Shown: positions 47,501 through 58,479 of the stretch, piece by piece
Position numbering within the stretch: the first letter of the stretch is position 1
Layout: every line of letters starts with the position of its first letter
DNA from: Caenorhabditis elegans
Taxonomy: Eukaryota; Nematoda; Chromadorea; Rhabditida; Rhabditidae
Assembly: GCF_000002985.6 (NCBI RefSeq)
Contig: NC_003279.8
Location: forward strand, 3,100,001 to 3,164,000
DNA: 64,000 bases
Direction: 5' to 3'
The notes under the pieces: model-generated
Told to the model about the DNA's origin: nothing
Seen by the model: the letters and a program-made list of their open reading frames with translations, nothing else
Database searches by the model: none
Program-made: the position numbers and the translations under genes

Positions 47501-47784
47501 TTTCTTTTGAGAATTTTCAAGTTTTTCGCTGTATTCGGCTCGACGAGATTTCTCAAATCCGACTCCAGGCCCTTCACGTACTTTCCGACGTCTCCGCGAT
47601 GAATAACCAAGCAATGAGGCTGTCTTGCTAGTTCAATTTCTTTATTTTCCAAAAACTTTTGCTTCTGTAGCTTCTTCACGAATTTTTCCTGATGATAAAG
47701 GGCATCTTTTTGACTTAGAGCATCTACATTTCCGCGATTATGAGCTCCAGACTTTCTCTGCTTCTTTCCTTTCTTCATTTTCAT
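44521..47784 (-). CDS. lpd-6: Peter Pan/Ssf1 ribosome biogenesis factor, 573 aa
   Basis: Nucleolar Brix-family factor needed for 27S pre-rRNA processing in 60S assembly. Exons 47784-47370, 47313-47132, 46346-46270, 46218-46093, 45495-45034 and 44980-44521; all phases close. A basic N-terminus (MKMKKGKKQRKSG) precedes the Brix domain from about residue 55 (QPHCLVIHRGDVG) to about 335. Motifs include NNIKDFIVNGAVLGVTNMMV, QYSLARHVV and IGPRLTLELVKIEEG, matching Peter Pan rather than RPF2. A charged helix follows. The last exon (about 421-573) is an unusual FRGGRGG/DRGGFRGR tail. A TTTCAG before the start codon suggests trans-splicing. Introns hold a long hairpin. The family is firm; the symbol is from memory. 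Confidence 0.92.
46396..47125. mobile_element. Long hairpin element in lpd-6 intron 2
   Basis: Arms of about 330 bp (46396-46735 and 46780-47120) are almost perfectly complementary. Their ends are GGTGGACTACGATCAGGGGG and its complement; the inner part is GTGGAGCGCGCTTGCATTAT. The loop is only about 40 bp. It is non-coding and would fold in the pre-mRNA. Confidence 0.92.
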
Positions 47785-48016
47785 TTTTTCGAACTGAAAT
47801 TTATAAAGATTATTGTTAAATTAAGTGTATTTAGGTTAGAAAATGGAACGAAAAAAATTGCGAAAAAAAAAAAATACGAAGTGTGCAGTTTGCCGTCAAA
47901 GTGTTTGCGTCCAATGCGCCATAGCTGACGACAAGTTTTTTACCGCGATTTCCGCCAATTTCAAATTAAACTTTAAATCGATTTTCTCAGTTTCTGTACA
48001 GATCTGTTTCCAGATA
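47785..48016. promoter_or_regulatory. Bidirectional promoter region lpd-6 / dscc-1
   Basis: Only about 230 bp separates the two start codons, and TTTCAG/TTCCAG sites precede both ATGs. The region must therefore hold both promoters or trans-splice outrons. No specific element is assigned. Confidence 0.55.
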
Positions 48017-50304
48017 ATGAATCGCTTCGTCACAAGATCCAAGCCTACTCAACCTACTAAACGTGTTGCTCCAGCTCCGGCAAGTGGAAATGAGGAAAAT
48101 ATCGTTGCGCCTGAACCTCAAAAAACGCTCGAGGAGCCCTCTGTAATGGAAAAGCTGCAGCACGCAATACGAGAGAAGGATGCTCAATTCACATTTGATA
48201 TTTTATCGAAAAATAGGCCATTTGATCAGGCGATGAATGTAAGCTTTCTTGGAGCATTAGTTTTTTTTTGGGGAAAAAAATGAAAATTTTCAGAAGACCA
48301 TGACAAAAATGGAATTTTCGCCGGATTACTCCGATCCTTCCTCAGAATTTATGCTTCTCTCAGTGGATGAATCAGTCATCGGAGCCTTTAGTGAAGGTCA
48401 AAGCCTCACAATTCGCGGAGATTCAACTGACGACGCGGTTCTGTGCACAGACAACGCCACATTTCCCATGAAAATTATCGAATCCGCCACAACGGTTCTT
48501 CTTCTTCATAAATGCCTGGAAGCTCCAGATTCACCGACGCTTCCGAATTTTCAGGTGAAAACTGTCAGTTGTTTTTATTTTTATTTATTTTAGTTTATTC
48601 GAAATTCAAAATTTTTTAAAAATTTAATTAAATTCAGATCGGTGGAAAATGCTTCTCAACAGGCGAGCTGTGTCCCCAAGTGGATGTTTTGAGCATCGGA
48701 CGGCTTAAGGATATGCTCCGCGAGCAGGAGCTACGTTGGGACTGGAAGGATCGTGAGGAAGAGGAGAATCTAAAGGGTTATAAGCTTCGAGACCTGCTGA
48801 ATAGTGTTCAAATGAGTGTTGAAGAAGTGAAAATTGCACTCAATGATTTGCCGGTTGTAAAGTTTTCAAGCGGAAGATATCGATATTTATCTCATAAATA
48901 TCGTGGAGAAATGCTCGGATTAATTGTGGAGCTTCTCGATGAAGATTCAATCGGTGATGTGAAGCTGGAGAAGGTAGAATAATCGCCATATCTTACGCGC
49001 AAGATATCCCGCCGGGAAGAGACGAAATTACTGTATCCGTGTCGATTTACGAGCCGCGCTTGCATCATTATTCGAAATTAATCTTTTTTTTTGAATTTCG
49101 ACCAGCAATTTTTCATTTTCAGATGTTTTTCGTATTTTTATTTTTAGATTTTTTCAGTATTTTCCGGAAAAAAAACTGAATTTTTCAATTTTCCGTTGTT
49201 TTTTCCCAACAAAAATCGTAAAAACCGAGAATTTCAGTTTTTCCGAGGTTTTGCTGTTAAAAAAATAGAATAAAAGACCCAGAAACTCCAGAAATTTCAG
49301 ATTTTTTTCGGTATTTTCCGGAAAAAAAACTGAATTTTTCAATTTTTCTGTTGTTTTTTTCAAACAGAAATCGAAAAAAAATCCGGAAAAACACGAAAAT
49401 TCAGTTTTTCGGAGTTTTTTCTCTGTGTTTCCAAAAAAAAAAAAACATTAAAAACCCCAAAAAAAAACACGAAAATTTCAGTTTTTCAGAGTTTTTTCAA
49501 AAAAAAATTTAAAAAATTTAATAAAGACTCACATTTCTGAGAAAAATTGAATTTCAAAATTTCTCAAAAATAAATTATTTATTGAAGAATCCATTAAAAA
49601 TACGCAAAACGACTGAAAATGAAAATTGCTGGTCGAAGTTAAAAAAAAATTAAATTCGAATAATGATTCGCGGCCCGTAAATCGACAAGAATACAGTAAT
49701 TTCGTCTCTTCCCCGCGGGATATCTTGCGCGTAAGATATGGCGATTTTTCTAGATTTTTCTACGTAATAACTTAAAAATCTGAAATTCTTCGATTTTCAG
49801 ATTTCCCGAGCCTCTCTGCGCTCCAATCTTCCAGAAAACGTCCCCGACGAGGTAATTGACTGGTTCCTCAACTCCCGATGCGAACAGAATCCTGAGGATC
49901 CTTTCACCTACCGCCTGCCTGAGATCAACCTGATCCGCGACCTAACCGTCGTCATTCTCTATGGAACCCAAAAAATGCCTCTCCAACAGTTTCGTGAACT
50001 CCTGCACAAGATTCTACCATATGGAGTCACTATGAACATTGCCCAGCTGGAAGGTGTCGCCGATATTTCTGATGCTCCATTCGGAAAAGTGATCTCATAC
50101 CTATCACCGGAAGATCTTCCTGATACTATTAAAGAAAGAATGTTATATCTTTTTGAATATCGAAAACTCTGGTCTATGGAGCAACTTCGTCCATATTTCA
50201 AGGATGTTTACAAATCGAAAGTTGCTTTTGATAAGTATGTTGTTCAGAATTGTGATTATGCGCTTTCTGAATCAAATGAGATGCTCTATTGTGGCGTGCG
50301 ATAA
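48017..50304 (+). CDS. dscc-1: DCC1, sister chromatid cohesion / RFC-CTF18 subunit, 440 aa
   Basis: Subunit of the alternative clamp loader CTF18-CTF8-DCC1 that loads PCNA and supports cohesion at forks. Exons 48017-48238, 48294-48554, 48638-48973 and 49801-50304. The phases are 0 throughout and the ATG follows TTTCCAG directly. A Ser/Pro-rich N-terminus precedes the DCC1 fold: FMLLSVDESVIGAF, the DDAVLCTDNATFPMK segment typical of the family, KGYKLRDLLNSVQMS, and C-terminal winged-helix repeats (SLRSNLPENVPDEVIDWFLN, EDLPDTIKERMLYLFEY, LWSMEQLRPYFKD). Length is close to the human protein (393 aa). Intron 3 carries a TIR element. The family call is strong; the symbol is recalled. Confidence 0.88.
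48985..49745. mobile_element. TIR element in dscc-1 intron 3
   Basis: Outer inverted repeats: CGCCATATCTTACGCGCAAG with GAAGAGACGAAATTACTGTA at the left, complement at 49675-49745. The interior (49150-49500) has direct 170-bp-like repeats of TTTTCGGTATTTTCCGGAAA and AACTGAATTTTTCAATTTT. No transposase is present. Confidence 0.85.
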
Positions 50305-50324
50305 TTTTTCTTTCATATTTTGTA

Positions 50325-50765
50325 AATAAATGCTTTCAAGTACCTGATACCAAGTTTATTCAACTATTTTTCAGGCCACAAGAACTTTTAAGATTATTCT
50401 CAAAGAGCTGAAAGTGAACATTCAAGATGGAAAAAGAAGATAAGAATCTCATAGTGACAGAGATAAGTGCGTGACGAGGGAAAGAGAAAAATGATGGGAG
50501 AGGGACGATGAAAATAAAAAAGAAAAATTGTGCATATTGGACAAGAATGCAGCTGGTTGGGGAGAAATTGGCAAATAGAAATTGAAGAGTATTTGTGGAA
50601 ACGGCTTAGACCGGCCTAGAAAATGTTAAAAACAATAAACAATGAATGTTACTTGGCTCAAAAAATGAGGGAAAAAATATCAGTTGGAGGAAAAAATGAT
50701 AGAGATTTGGGCATAGGTGGGGGAGATAATTATCATAAGAGAGCAACCACAAGTTTTTGACACCA
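50325..50765. repeat. Segmental duplication, copy 1 (dscc-1 3' side)
   Basis: Nearly identical to 58480-58800 and 58885-59000, starting at CTTTCAAGTACC and running through GATGGAAAAAGAAGATAAGA and GTGCATATTGGACAAGAATG to AGAGAGCAACCA. It ends a few bases before the last exon of the C2H2 gene. 58.8-58.9 kb carries an extra about 100 bp absent here. Confidence 0.92.
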
Positions 50766-50777
50766 AACTTCTGCGTT

Positions 50778-51979
50778 TCAGTCTCGCTTTCTCGCGACAG
50801 ATCGCATGAGAAGCTGATCGATCCTGGAAATGGTTTTGTTAGAATGGTGAGAAGGAGAAACTGAATAATACCTTTTTTCGGCTTCTCCATCCCACTCGTC
50901 GAAGAGCTTGACGTTTCTTCGTCTGCGGTGAATCAGGAGATGATGGAGGCCTGCTTCTTCTGTTTCGAATCTTCCACTGCACGTGGAACAGGAGTATCTC
51001 GTCTTCTCGACGTGTTGTTTCATATGTTTGTACCTGAAAAATCAATAATTGCTCGTTATGTTTTGGATGCAAACGTCTTACAGATTTGGAATTGTCACAT
51101 TATCGGAGCACTTGCAGCATCTCACAGAGAACGCAGAGAAAATACCAGAAATTGTTGCAGAATTATCTGAAATTCAACTAACATATATACACCTTAATAT
51201 ATCAATTAATAAAGGTATAGGATGTAACTGCCACTCACGCACACTGATCGATCTTATAAGGGTTTATTAAGTAAAAGGGAACAGACGAATTGCATCGTCG
51301 ATACACAGTAAACGAGAGAAAAGGGAAAACGACAAGTAACGGGTTAAAGAGTTAAGAAATGATCACAAATGAGCGTCGTCCTCTCCTTATATAGGCATTC
51401 TGGGGTTAAAGGCGCAGCATTTAACGACGACGGGTCTCGGCGTGACAATGCGACCTTCTGTAGCTTGGCGGCGGTTTGAACTGGAGTTTCTCCTCCTCGT
51501 GGATTGCCTTCGCTGTAGAAATCGTTGTCCTCGACCGATTTCGTCCGTTCTTTCTGTAAATTATCAGAGAGAATTTACAGGCAAATAAATTAGTATTTAT
51601 TTATGTAAAATGTGAAGTGAAAAGGGTGGGAATCCTTACAAATTTCAACTGAACTCTCTGTTGCAACACATTTTGGGATTGGTAGCTTTGCATTGTGCAG
51701 AACGAGTGCTCGAATCACTGATTCATGAATTCCATTCTCAGCGAGAATTTTCAAATTGGTGAAGAACGCCTCTGAAAAATTTTTATATAAAAAACGCTTA
51801 CTGCAGAAGTTAGGATTCACACAGAATTCGTTCAAAAGTTGAATATTACATTCAGAATTCCATTTTCAATTTAAGTAGAAGCTGCAGCTGTCTCGAAATT
51901 ACTTACTTTTGGAGCCGATGAAGTCGATCCATGCATTAAATTTTGCGACGAAAGTTCCAGAATCTGCAGTCGAATTCAT
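50778..51979 (-). CDS. Small two-finger C2H2 zinc-finger protein, 165 aa
   Basis: Exons 51979-51907, 51771-51640, 51166-51082, 51033-50872 and 50823-50778; every phase closes to 498 nt. The N-terminal half (about 1-85) is helical and unrecognised (MNSTADSGTFVAKFNAWIDF...). Finger 1 is CCKCSDN...LYKHMKQH and finger 2 is CSTCSGR...LHHLLIH, both ending H-x3-H. A basic RRRRN stretch and ARKRD terminus follow. It is probably a nuclear DNA- or RNA-binding protein; targets unknown. The third intron contains an extra open, well-spliced segment (51563-51440) that may be an alternative 3' exon, because AATAAA occurs at about 51260 on this strand. Confidence 0.75.
51180..51563 (-). other. Possible alternative terminal exon of the C2H2 gene
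   Basis: A good acceptor (AATTTACAG) precedes 51563. If spliced from the donor at 51640 the first codon becomes TAA, ending the protein after ...SSVEI. That would give a 68-residue, finger-less isoform. AATAAA near 51260 would serve as its poly(A) signal. Confidence 0.35.
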
Positions 51980-52189
51980 TGGGAATCGCTGGTTTCCTGA
52001 AACAAGATAAATATATTTTATGAGTTTCTAAATTTTTGCAAAATTTAATTTATTTAGGAAGAGAAAAAAGTTCAGAAAAACACCAATCTGTTCAAAACTA
52101 AAATCTGAGTTGATGAGTTGTGGAAATTTTTGCAGTTCTACAGTACCCCCATTTATCGCTTCGAGACCCGCCTCTCATTTTCCGTGCGC

Positions 52190-52745
52190 CTTTAATTTTT
52201 TCTTCGAGGCACCACGGTTATAAGATCTGATCGCTTTCCGGATCTACGATTTCCGGATCTACCGTTTCCAGATCAACGTTTTCTTTTCTTTTTTTTTGCA
52301 CCGTTTGCGAAAACTGCGGTTGACATGGTGTCAGATTTAGAAAACAAAGATCTGCAGTCTCCTCGGCGTAATTCGAAATGTTTACGGAGCATTTATCTTC
52401 CGAATTGGCTGAGCCTTTGTCTCCAAATTTCAGAAATTGTGAGACACGTGGGAAAGAGCTCCGCCCTCAACGCGCGGTAAACATTGTCAGCCGCGGAACT
52501 CGCGAGATGTCGGGCAATGATATCACCTACCCTCGCGAACACCGTCTTCATCTGAAAGAATTTTTGAATTCAAGAGTATTTGCCGCACAATTTCTGCAAT
52601 TCGGAAAAATCTTCAAAAAATACACTAGCAAACGCGAAATGCGACAGTAAGCTGCGTATACTGCGCTTTCGATGCCGAGGAGACTGTGAGATCTGGAAAT
52701 CGTAGATCCGGAAAGCGACCAAATCTTGAAAGCGTGGTGCCTCTT
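52190..52745. mobile_element. MITE with about 50-bp terminal inverted repeats
   Basis: GAGGCACCACGGTTATAAGA and GATCGCTTTCCGGATCTACG at the left are mirrored at 52685-52745. The interior has a 90-codon frame (52378-52650) without domains; it may be incidental. Confidence 0.88.
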
Positions 52746-53042
52746 ATTTTCGCGAAAAATTTAGAATTTTGGCGTTTTCCGTTGATTTTCTACGTAGTTT
52801 ACTGTCTTTAGTCAATAAATGTTTGTATTTTTACATGGAAAGAAATAATTTTCTATTTTTTGTAGAGATTGGCCTCTCGGAGGATAGAAGTTTGGCATCA
52901 TGTGATAAAGTGATAAAAACGTGCTAAACGCAAATATTAGAGCTGCAAATTATCAGAAAATGGAAGAAATTCGAAAAATAATTTATTCTCCAATGTAGAG
53001 CTAATTTTTGAGAATTTTAATATTAAATTGTCGATTTTTCAG

Positions 53043-55568
53043 TGAATTCCATCTTCGAAGAGATCTCTTCTAACTCTCAACCTTCACATCATCACACGAA
53101 CGATTCAATCACTCTTCCATACGATGCAACAATCCAAAAAATCGCTGAAAAAGAGAAAAACCTCAGCAAATTGCTAAAAGAACTTTCAATTGTCGATTCT
53201 TCGCTGGAAGAGGAGAAAGCAAGCTTCGAGAAGACTCAATCTGCATTACTCAAGGAGAAGGGAAAAATTGAAAAGGATAAGCTCATGTTGAGAGAAGAAG
53301 CTCAGAAACAGGCCAGCATGAATGCGGAGGTATAAGCGATGAAATTCCAAAAACACGGTCAGAGTCTATAGTCTTACCGCTACCAAAATCAGGAAAGCCA
53401 AAAGCTGCTCTTGGTTTTTTATATATCGGTAATATGCCAAACATATGTCGCTTAAATGAAAGATACATTTTTACTAGGACTCGAAAACGAACCAAGATTT
53501 GGCGGCGCCAGATTAAGTGTTGAAACAATGCCGGATATTATGTAATATTTTAGTTTTTAAGTTCTAAAAAAAACGTAAAGCTAATGACATTGATATATAA
53601 AACTTTTATAAGATCTAGACTTGAATATGGCACAGTAATCAGTGTTGCCCAGGTGCAAGGTGAAAGGTTCATAGACTATAGACTATGTAAAATCTATTTA
53701 ACTATTTGCTTCTGAGAAATTCCGAGATTTACCAGCTAACAACCCGATCTTTTGACTTTTTACTGAAAAACCACTAATTTTGAATTTTTACGAATTGAAA
53801 AATTCATATACATACTATATAGGCATCTTCAAATGATGATTTTGGTCTTGTTAAAACGCTACGAGTTTGATCAATCAGTTTATGAACTTCTATTCGATTT
53901 CTTTGCTATCCACCGTTTAAAGCTTTTTTTTGTTGTTTCCAGTACAATCTCGAAAAACTCACTCATGCTCATGAGCAACGCAAAGACAGTTCAACACGTT
54001 TTTATTCACTTTTTTAAAACATTAGAGAGGCCGTGGTCTCCGTTTTCTTTTGCGGGACCTCAAGACATATCGCTGCAAGAACCTGGCGCGAAATTCAAAT
54101 TTTATATCATCAAAAAGTTTCGCGCGCGAAATTCTAAGTTTCTCAAAAAAGTTTGCATTGGCCCGTTGCTCATGTCAATAACTATTGAGATCCACGTTCC
54201 TATCCAAACCCCAAAAATGTTGAACGTTTTTATTAACAAAAATGTAAAATAGATTCGATATCTCTCTAATAACTTGAAATTATTTCCAGATGACTACAAT
54301 TGTTGATAGTGTTTTTAACAATGAAGCGATCGTGTCCAGAGTGTTGGAAAAAACTTCAAAAAATTCTATTAGCAATTTGGATTTGAGGGTACGTTTATTT
54401 TCTCCCGAAATGTTTTTTTCAAACATAATTACATCATTTTTTGAAATGTTCGAGCATAGGAATAAATAATAATAATTTCGGGATTTTTTTAATCGAGTTT
54501 TCCTGAACTTCCTATTTTTTAAACTAAAAATGTAATAGTAGTGGATGCGGGATAATCACAGAAACTCGAACATTTTCAAAAAAATATTTTTAACTGACAA
54601 AATGTTGCCGATCAATTTTTCCACATTCCTGAGCAAAACAAACTTGTATAACTCTGTTCCGAAATAAGTTACAACAGCTGACATCTTGCGGGTTTGTTTT
54701 TAAGTGTAAAACATGGACCAAAGCACCCATTACATGTGATTTATTGGTATTTGATCTGAGAGAGGTGCTTTGCACTGATCGGGAGGGCAGTAGCAGTACG
54801 AATATGCTAGCACATTCATTACCAAGGGAGTTTCTTGATTTGATCCTCGTGGCATGGAAAGTGAAAAATGTGCGACTGGAATTCAACCAAGCATGTTTAG
54901 AATTAGATTGTCTTGGTTTTGGTGCAATCTCACCAATAGCTAGATTTGACGTTCTTCCTTCAACTCAACCGCAGTCAATGTATATATTGGAAGAGGTACA
55001 AATAAACGTTCAATTCGCGAAAACTCTTATAGATGAATTGGACAAAGATGAATCACTTTTTGATAACTTTATCGCTAACTCCCAGAGAATTTTTCCAACT
55101 AAAAGAGTAACTGTTGAATTTCCAATGAAATATATTCAACTCTCCATTGGAAATTTGGAAAAGCTTATCAAAAAGTGTATGAAAATGGTTTCAAAAGAAC
55201 CTCAAAGAAACACAACAACGATATTCCGGATGCACCTTCAAGATGCTAACTTCTCTCAATCTGTTAACCGTGTCTTCAACATTATTCTCTGTGACGAAAT
55301 TCCCGAGATATTTCATTCCTCTGAAAATTGCAAAAGCGATGATACATCCGATTGTTGGCATCTTGAAACTATTCAACCAATTCCTGAGCAGAAAGCAAAT
55401 CAATTTTATGGGGACGACACGATCTTAACAGGAAAATGTTTTTGTTTGAAAAACCTGCGGCTAAATAGTTGTATCAACTATCAGCTTTTATTCGAAAAGC
55501 AATTTTTGATACAGTTCTTCAAAGAGAAAACCGGTTTTATGAGACACTTTTATGATCTAGTATCATGA
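53043..55568 (+). CDS. Unrecognised gene with N-terminal coiled coil
   Basis: Supported exons: 53043-53329, 54290-54388 and 54678-55568, phase 0 between them. The first exon starts in phase 1, so an upstream exon is missing; a 5' exon ending in A would create ATG. Residues from the first exon form a heptad-rich coiled coil (KIAEKEKNLSKLLKELS, LLKEKGKIEKDKLMLREEA). The large last exon (297 codons) encodes a globular part with LPREFLDLILVAWKVKNVRL, FPTKRVTVEFPMKYIQLSIG and FFKEKTGFMRHFYDLVS. The acceptor at 54677 (ACAACAG) is weak. A possible extra exon at 53943 (YNLEKLTHAHEQRKD) fits after the first exon but not before the second. I recognise no family. It could be a fast-evolving or partly decayed gene. 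Confidence 0.5.
53340..53690 (+). mobile_element. LINE relic in intron
   Basis: KLMTLIYKTFIRSRLEYGTV, in frame near 53577, is almost identical to the thumb segment of the retrotransposon at 34.2 kb. An adjacent open stretch from 53342 reads RSESIVLPLPKSGKPKA and ends in TGA near 53520. The copy is broken by stops and lies in the sense of the surrounding gene. Confidence 0.65.
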
Positions 55569-55619
55569 AGTTTAACGAACTATCATTGTTTTAAAATATT
55601 CATAACTTTATCAACCCAA

Positions 55620-56455
55620 CCCGGCCCTCGATGACAAACTTTTAGGGTGACACGGTATCTTTGGAGACAAAGTATCTAAAGTGACATGGTATCCAGTCGA
55701 CAAAGTGGCATTTCGCTCTGGGCGGGCATATCTTTGGTGACAAACTTTTTTCAACTAGTTTTTATATGTATTTTTCGACCAATTTTTGTTCATATTTCAC
55801 TGAAATAAGTTTTCTAATACAATTTTCCATGGATTTTCGGCTATAGCTCCCTCACAATTGAATATATTAACTACGGCCTGTTAGAAAAAAGCTGTAAAAT
55901 GGCCTAACTTGGAATACTATAAGGCTCCTCCTTATGATCTGATTATTTTGACTTAAAATATCCTCCTTTACAATCTGATTCTTCAGCTCCAAAATGTGGG
56001 CTCCACAAGATCACCACAATATTCTAGATATGTGCTCAGTTATATCTCAGCTCTCGATAAAGATGGATAGATGCTTACATCTATGAAAAAGTCCATTGTT
56101 TTAAGCTTGACAAGGTTGTAGTTGATGAGATTTTGATACCTCGCTTCTGGAATTAAAAAAAACTCATTCACTTCAAATGCTTCATATCTCCGTGGAAAAA
56201 TTTTAATATATTCAATTGTGAGGGAGCTATAGCCGGAAATCCATGGAAAATTGTATTAGAAAACTTATTTCAGTGAAATATGAACAAAAATTGGTCGAAA
56301 AATACATAGAACTAGTAGAAAAAAGTTTGTCACCAAAGATATGCCCGCCCAGAGCGAAATGCCACTTTGTCGACTGGATACCATGTCACTTTAGATACTT
56401 TGTCTCCAAAGATACCGTGTCACCCTAAAAGTTTGTCATCTCGGAATGAGGGCCA
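55620..56455. mobile_element. Long hairpin TIR element
   Basis: Arms of about 250 bp (55625-55865 and 56215-56450) are nearly perfect complements, with ends around GATGACAAACTTTTAGGGTG. The loop of about 340 bp is non-coding. Located directly 3' of the unrecognised gene. Confidence 0.92.
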
Positions 56456-56460
56456 CCAAA

Positions 56461-56500
56461 CCCCCCCCCCCCCCCCCACTATATATATATATATATATAG
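56461..56500. repeat. C17 tract followed by TA microsatellite
   Basis: 17 cytosines (56461-56477) then (AT)10-like TATATA to about 56500. Confidence 0.95.
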
Positions 56501-56880
56501 ATTGCTATATATATTGCATTTTGCTAGTCCCCATTTTTAATTTGTTTTGATATGCTGATTTACTGATTTTGATTACTCTTTCGGAATTCATATTTCTTTT
56601 TTTCTCATAATAAAGTGTTGTACCTAGATCTTGCTGCAAGTTTACTTTTTTTCTGGCCATTCTTTTTTGACTTTTCAAATAACTGAAAATCGAATGTTCT
56701 GAAGTAAAAAATTAATTACCCAAAGTACTAATGTCAGAGATTTAGGATTTCAAATTGAACCAAACCTTAGTGTTGGGACACGACGTGCACGGTGGTACAG
56801 CAGCTAGATGAGTGCAAACGCGCTCTACCGAACAAACCCAAATTTGGCCGGTTAGGAAATTTTTCCATCTAGTTTCTGTG
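56500..56880. other. No gene seen
   Basis: AT-rich. Contains GAGTGCAAACGCGCTCTACCG (56811), a decayed relic of the GTGGAGCGCGCTTGCA block of the lpd-6 hairpin family. Confidence 0.4.
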
Positions 56881-56883
56881 CTA

Positions 56884-57075
56884 TTACGGGAACAATAAAT
56901 CATGAGAATGCGTACTTGGTGCATTTTATTTGCGATATCTCTTAGCGAAAACTACAGTAAGAGCTTAAATATCTATTGTTATTTGAGTTCTTACTGTAGT
57001 TTTCGCTAAGAGATATCGCGCGTCAAATAAAATGCACCAAGTACGCATTCTCATGGTTTATTGTTCCCGTAATAC
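56884..57075. mobile_element. Compact palindromic MITE, family A subtype
   Basis: Near-perfect 85-bp arms, ATTACGGGAACAATAAATCA to its complement, with CTTAGCGAAAACTACAGTAA inside. Confidence 0.93.
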
Positions 57076-57079
57076 CGAG

Positions 57080-57535
57080 CGTGGCTAAGAAGATCGTACA
57101 ACGTGAACACACTAACTAACTTATTATGTAATAATTAACTACTTGTCTTCGCATCCTCGTTAAACCTCGAATACATAACGCCTACTTTTTCAATGCATTG
57201 GAAAAATCAGTAATAGAACCTATGTTTAAAATTTTTTTTTTTTAATGTATTCGAGGCTAAAAATCTATAAAATCTAATAAAATCTAAATCTACGTTTTTT
57301 CGCATTCTCAAGTCCTTGCTAGCTTCTCCTGCAGATGAGAAAAGTTCTGAAACAGATTTCGGAATGTTTACATTTGGAGAATGTGTTTACTAGTACAGTT
57401 TATATAGTTGCTATTTTCACGCTAATCTGCTGGATGGTTAAAATAAGTTGAAGTATAAAAGTTGAAATGTCAGACGTTCGTTCTACTAATCTGTTTCTCA
57501 ATTTCTGTAAAAAATTGTGCCATTATCATACCAGG
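57080..57535. other. Intergenic, no gene seen
   Basis: AT-rich with two TCGAATACATAA/TATTCGAGGC phrases in inverted orientation (57166 and 57247). No exons recognised. Confidence 0.4.
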
Positions 57536-57539
57536 GAAC

Positions 57540-57915
57540 TCATTACAGGAACACTAAGTCAATGCGTACTGTACATTTTATTTGCCGCGCAGATATCCCT
57601 CAACGAAAACTACAGTAATTCTTTAAATGACTACTGTAGCGCTGTGTCGATTTCCGGGTCCGATTTTCAAAAATAATTTCTTATCGTTTTTTGAGAGCGA
57701 TTTTCTATTTTCCTTCGCTTTTTCGTATTATATTTGTCATTTTTATAGTTTCGTGTATCGTAATAAATTATTTTCGAAAACCGAGCACGTAAATCGACAC
57801 AGTGCTACAGTAGTAATTTGAAGAATTACTGTAGTTTTCGCTAAGAGATATCTGCGCTTCAAATGAAATGCGCAGTACGGATTTCTCATGATTTAGTGTT
57901 CCCATAATACCGAAT
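57540..57915. mobile_element. Palindromic MITE, family A
   Basis: AGGAACACTAAGTCAATGCGT mirrors ACGGATTTCTCATGATTTAGT at the right end, with CTACAGTAATTCTTTAAATG and its complement inside. Confidence 0.85.
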
Positions 57916-58079
57916 TTTGAGAGCAGTTTTCCTTCGCTTTTCGTAGATATTATTTGTGTCATTTCTATGCTTTATTTTATTATTTTATCATTAAATATAT
58001 AATTTTAATTGAAAAAACGAGCAATATTGGTTTCATTTGATGATGAGTCTCCCACAAAAGCATATTTACTCATTTTTCC

Positions 58080-58235
58080 CCCCTCTTTTGCAGATTTTTA
58101 AGGAGAAGACCGGCATTTTTCTATTTGAAAGGCAAGAATTATCAATTTTCATTGATGATAATTGTTTTTAATTCAGGATTTCGACAACAATGGAGAGGGT
58201 GAAGACTGCTGATTGTTTTTTTTTTCGAAGTTGAA
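58080..58235 (+). pseudogene. Relic similar to the 3' end of the coiled-coil gene
   Basis: After a good acceptor (TTTTGCAG) the frame reads IFKEKTGIFLFER, close to FFKEKTGFMRHFYD at 55516. A second acceptor at about 58176 opens DFDNNGEGEDC then stop. It is either a decayed duplicate or an alternative 3' exon. Confidence 0.4.
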
Positions 58236-58479
58236 TGACATCGGAAACGAAGGTACATAAACTCCCGGGAATTTAGCCTACAAGTTGCTGGAATCATAAT
58301 TACAAATTTTCAAATAGAAATGAAAATTTGACTGACATGAGGCAATATTTAATACATTAATTTTTTGGCCTAGGACTAGACTATTAACGACCACGTAGCA
58401 TTTGACATGTTGTGAAGATAGATAATTTTCTTGCGGTCATTTCTTATATGCAACGAGAGCATCAGCATGCCCGCGTATA

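Noticed and set aside
44521-47784. Brix protein as RPF2
   Set aside because: The NNIKDFIVNGAVLGVTNMMV and IGPRLTLELVKIEEG motifs are those of Peter Pan/Ssf1, not RPF2.
53833-54252. 139-codon frame on the plus strand
   Set aside because: Mostly hydrophobic AT-rich reading with no splice match to neighbours; at most a short exon (53943) lies in another frame.
54590-54886. Minus-strand 98-codon frame
   Set aside because: Antisense to the long open exon of the coiled-coil gene.
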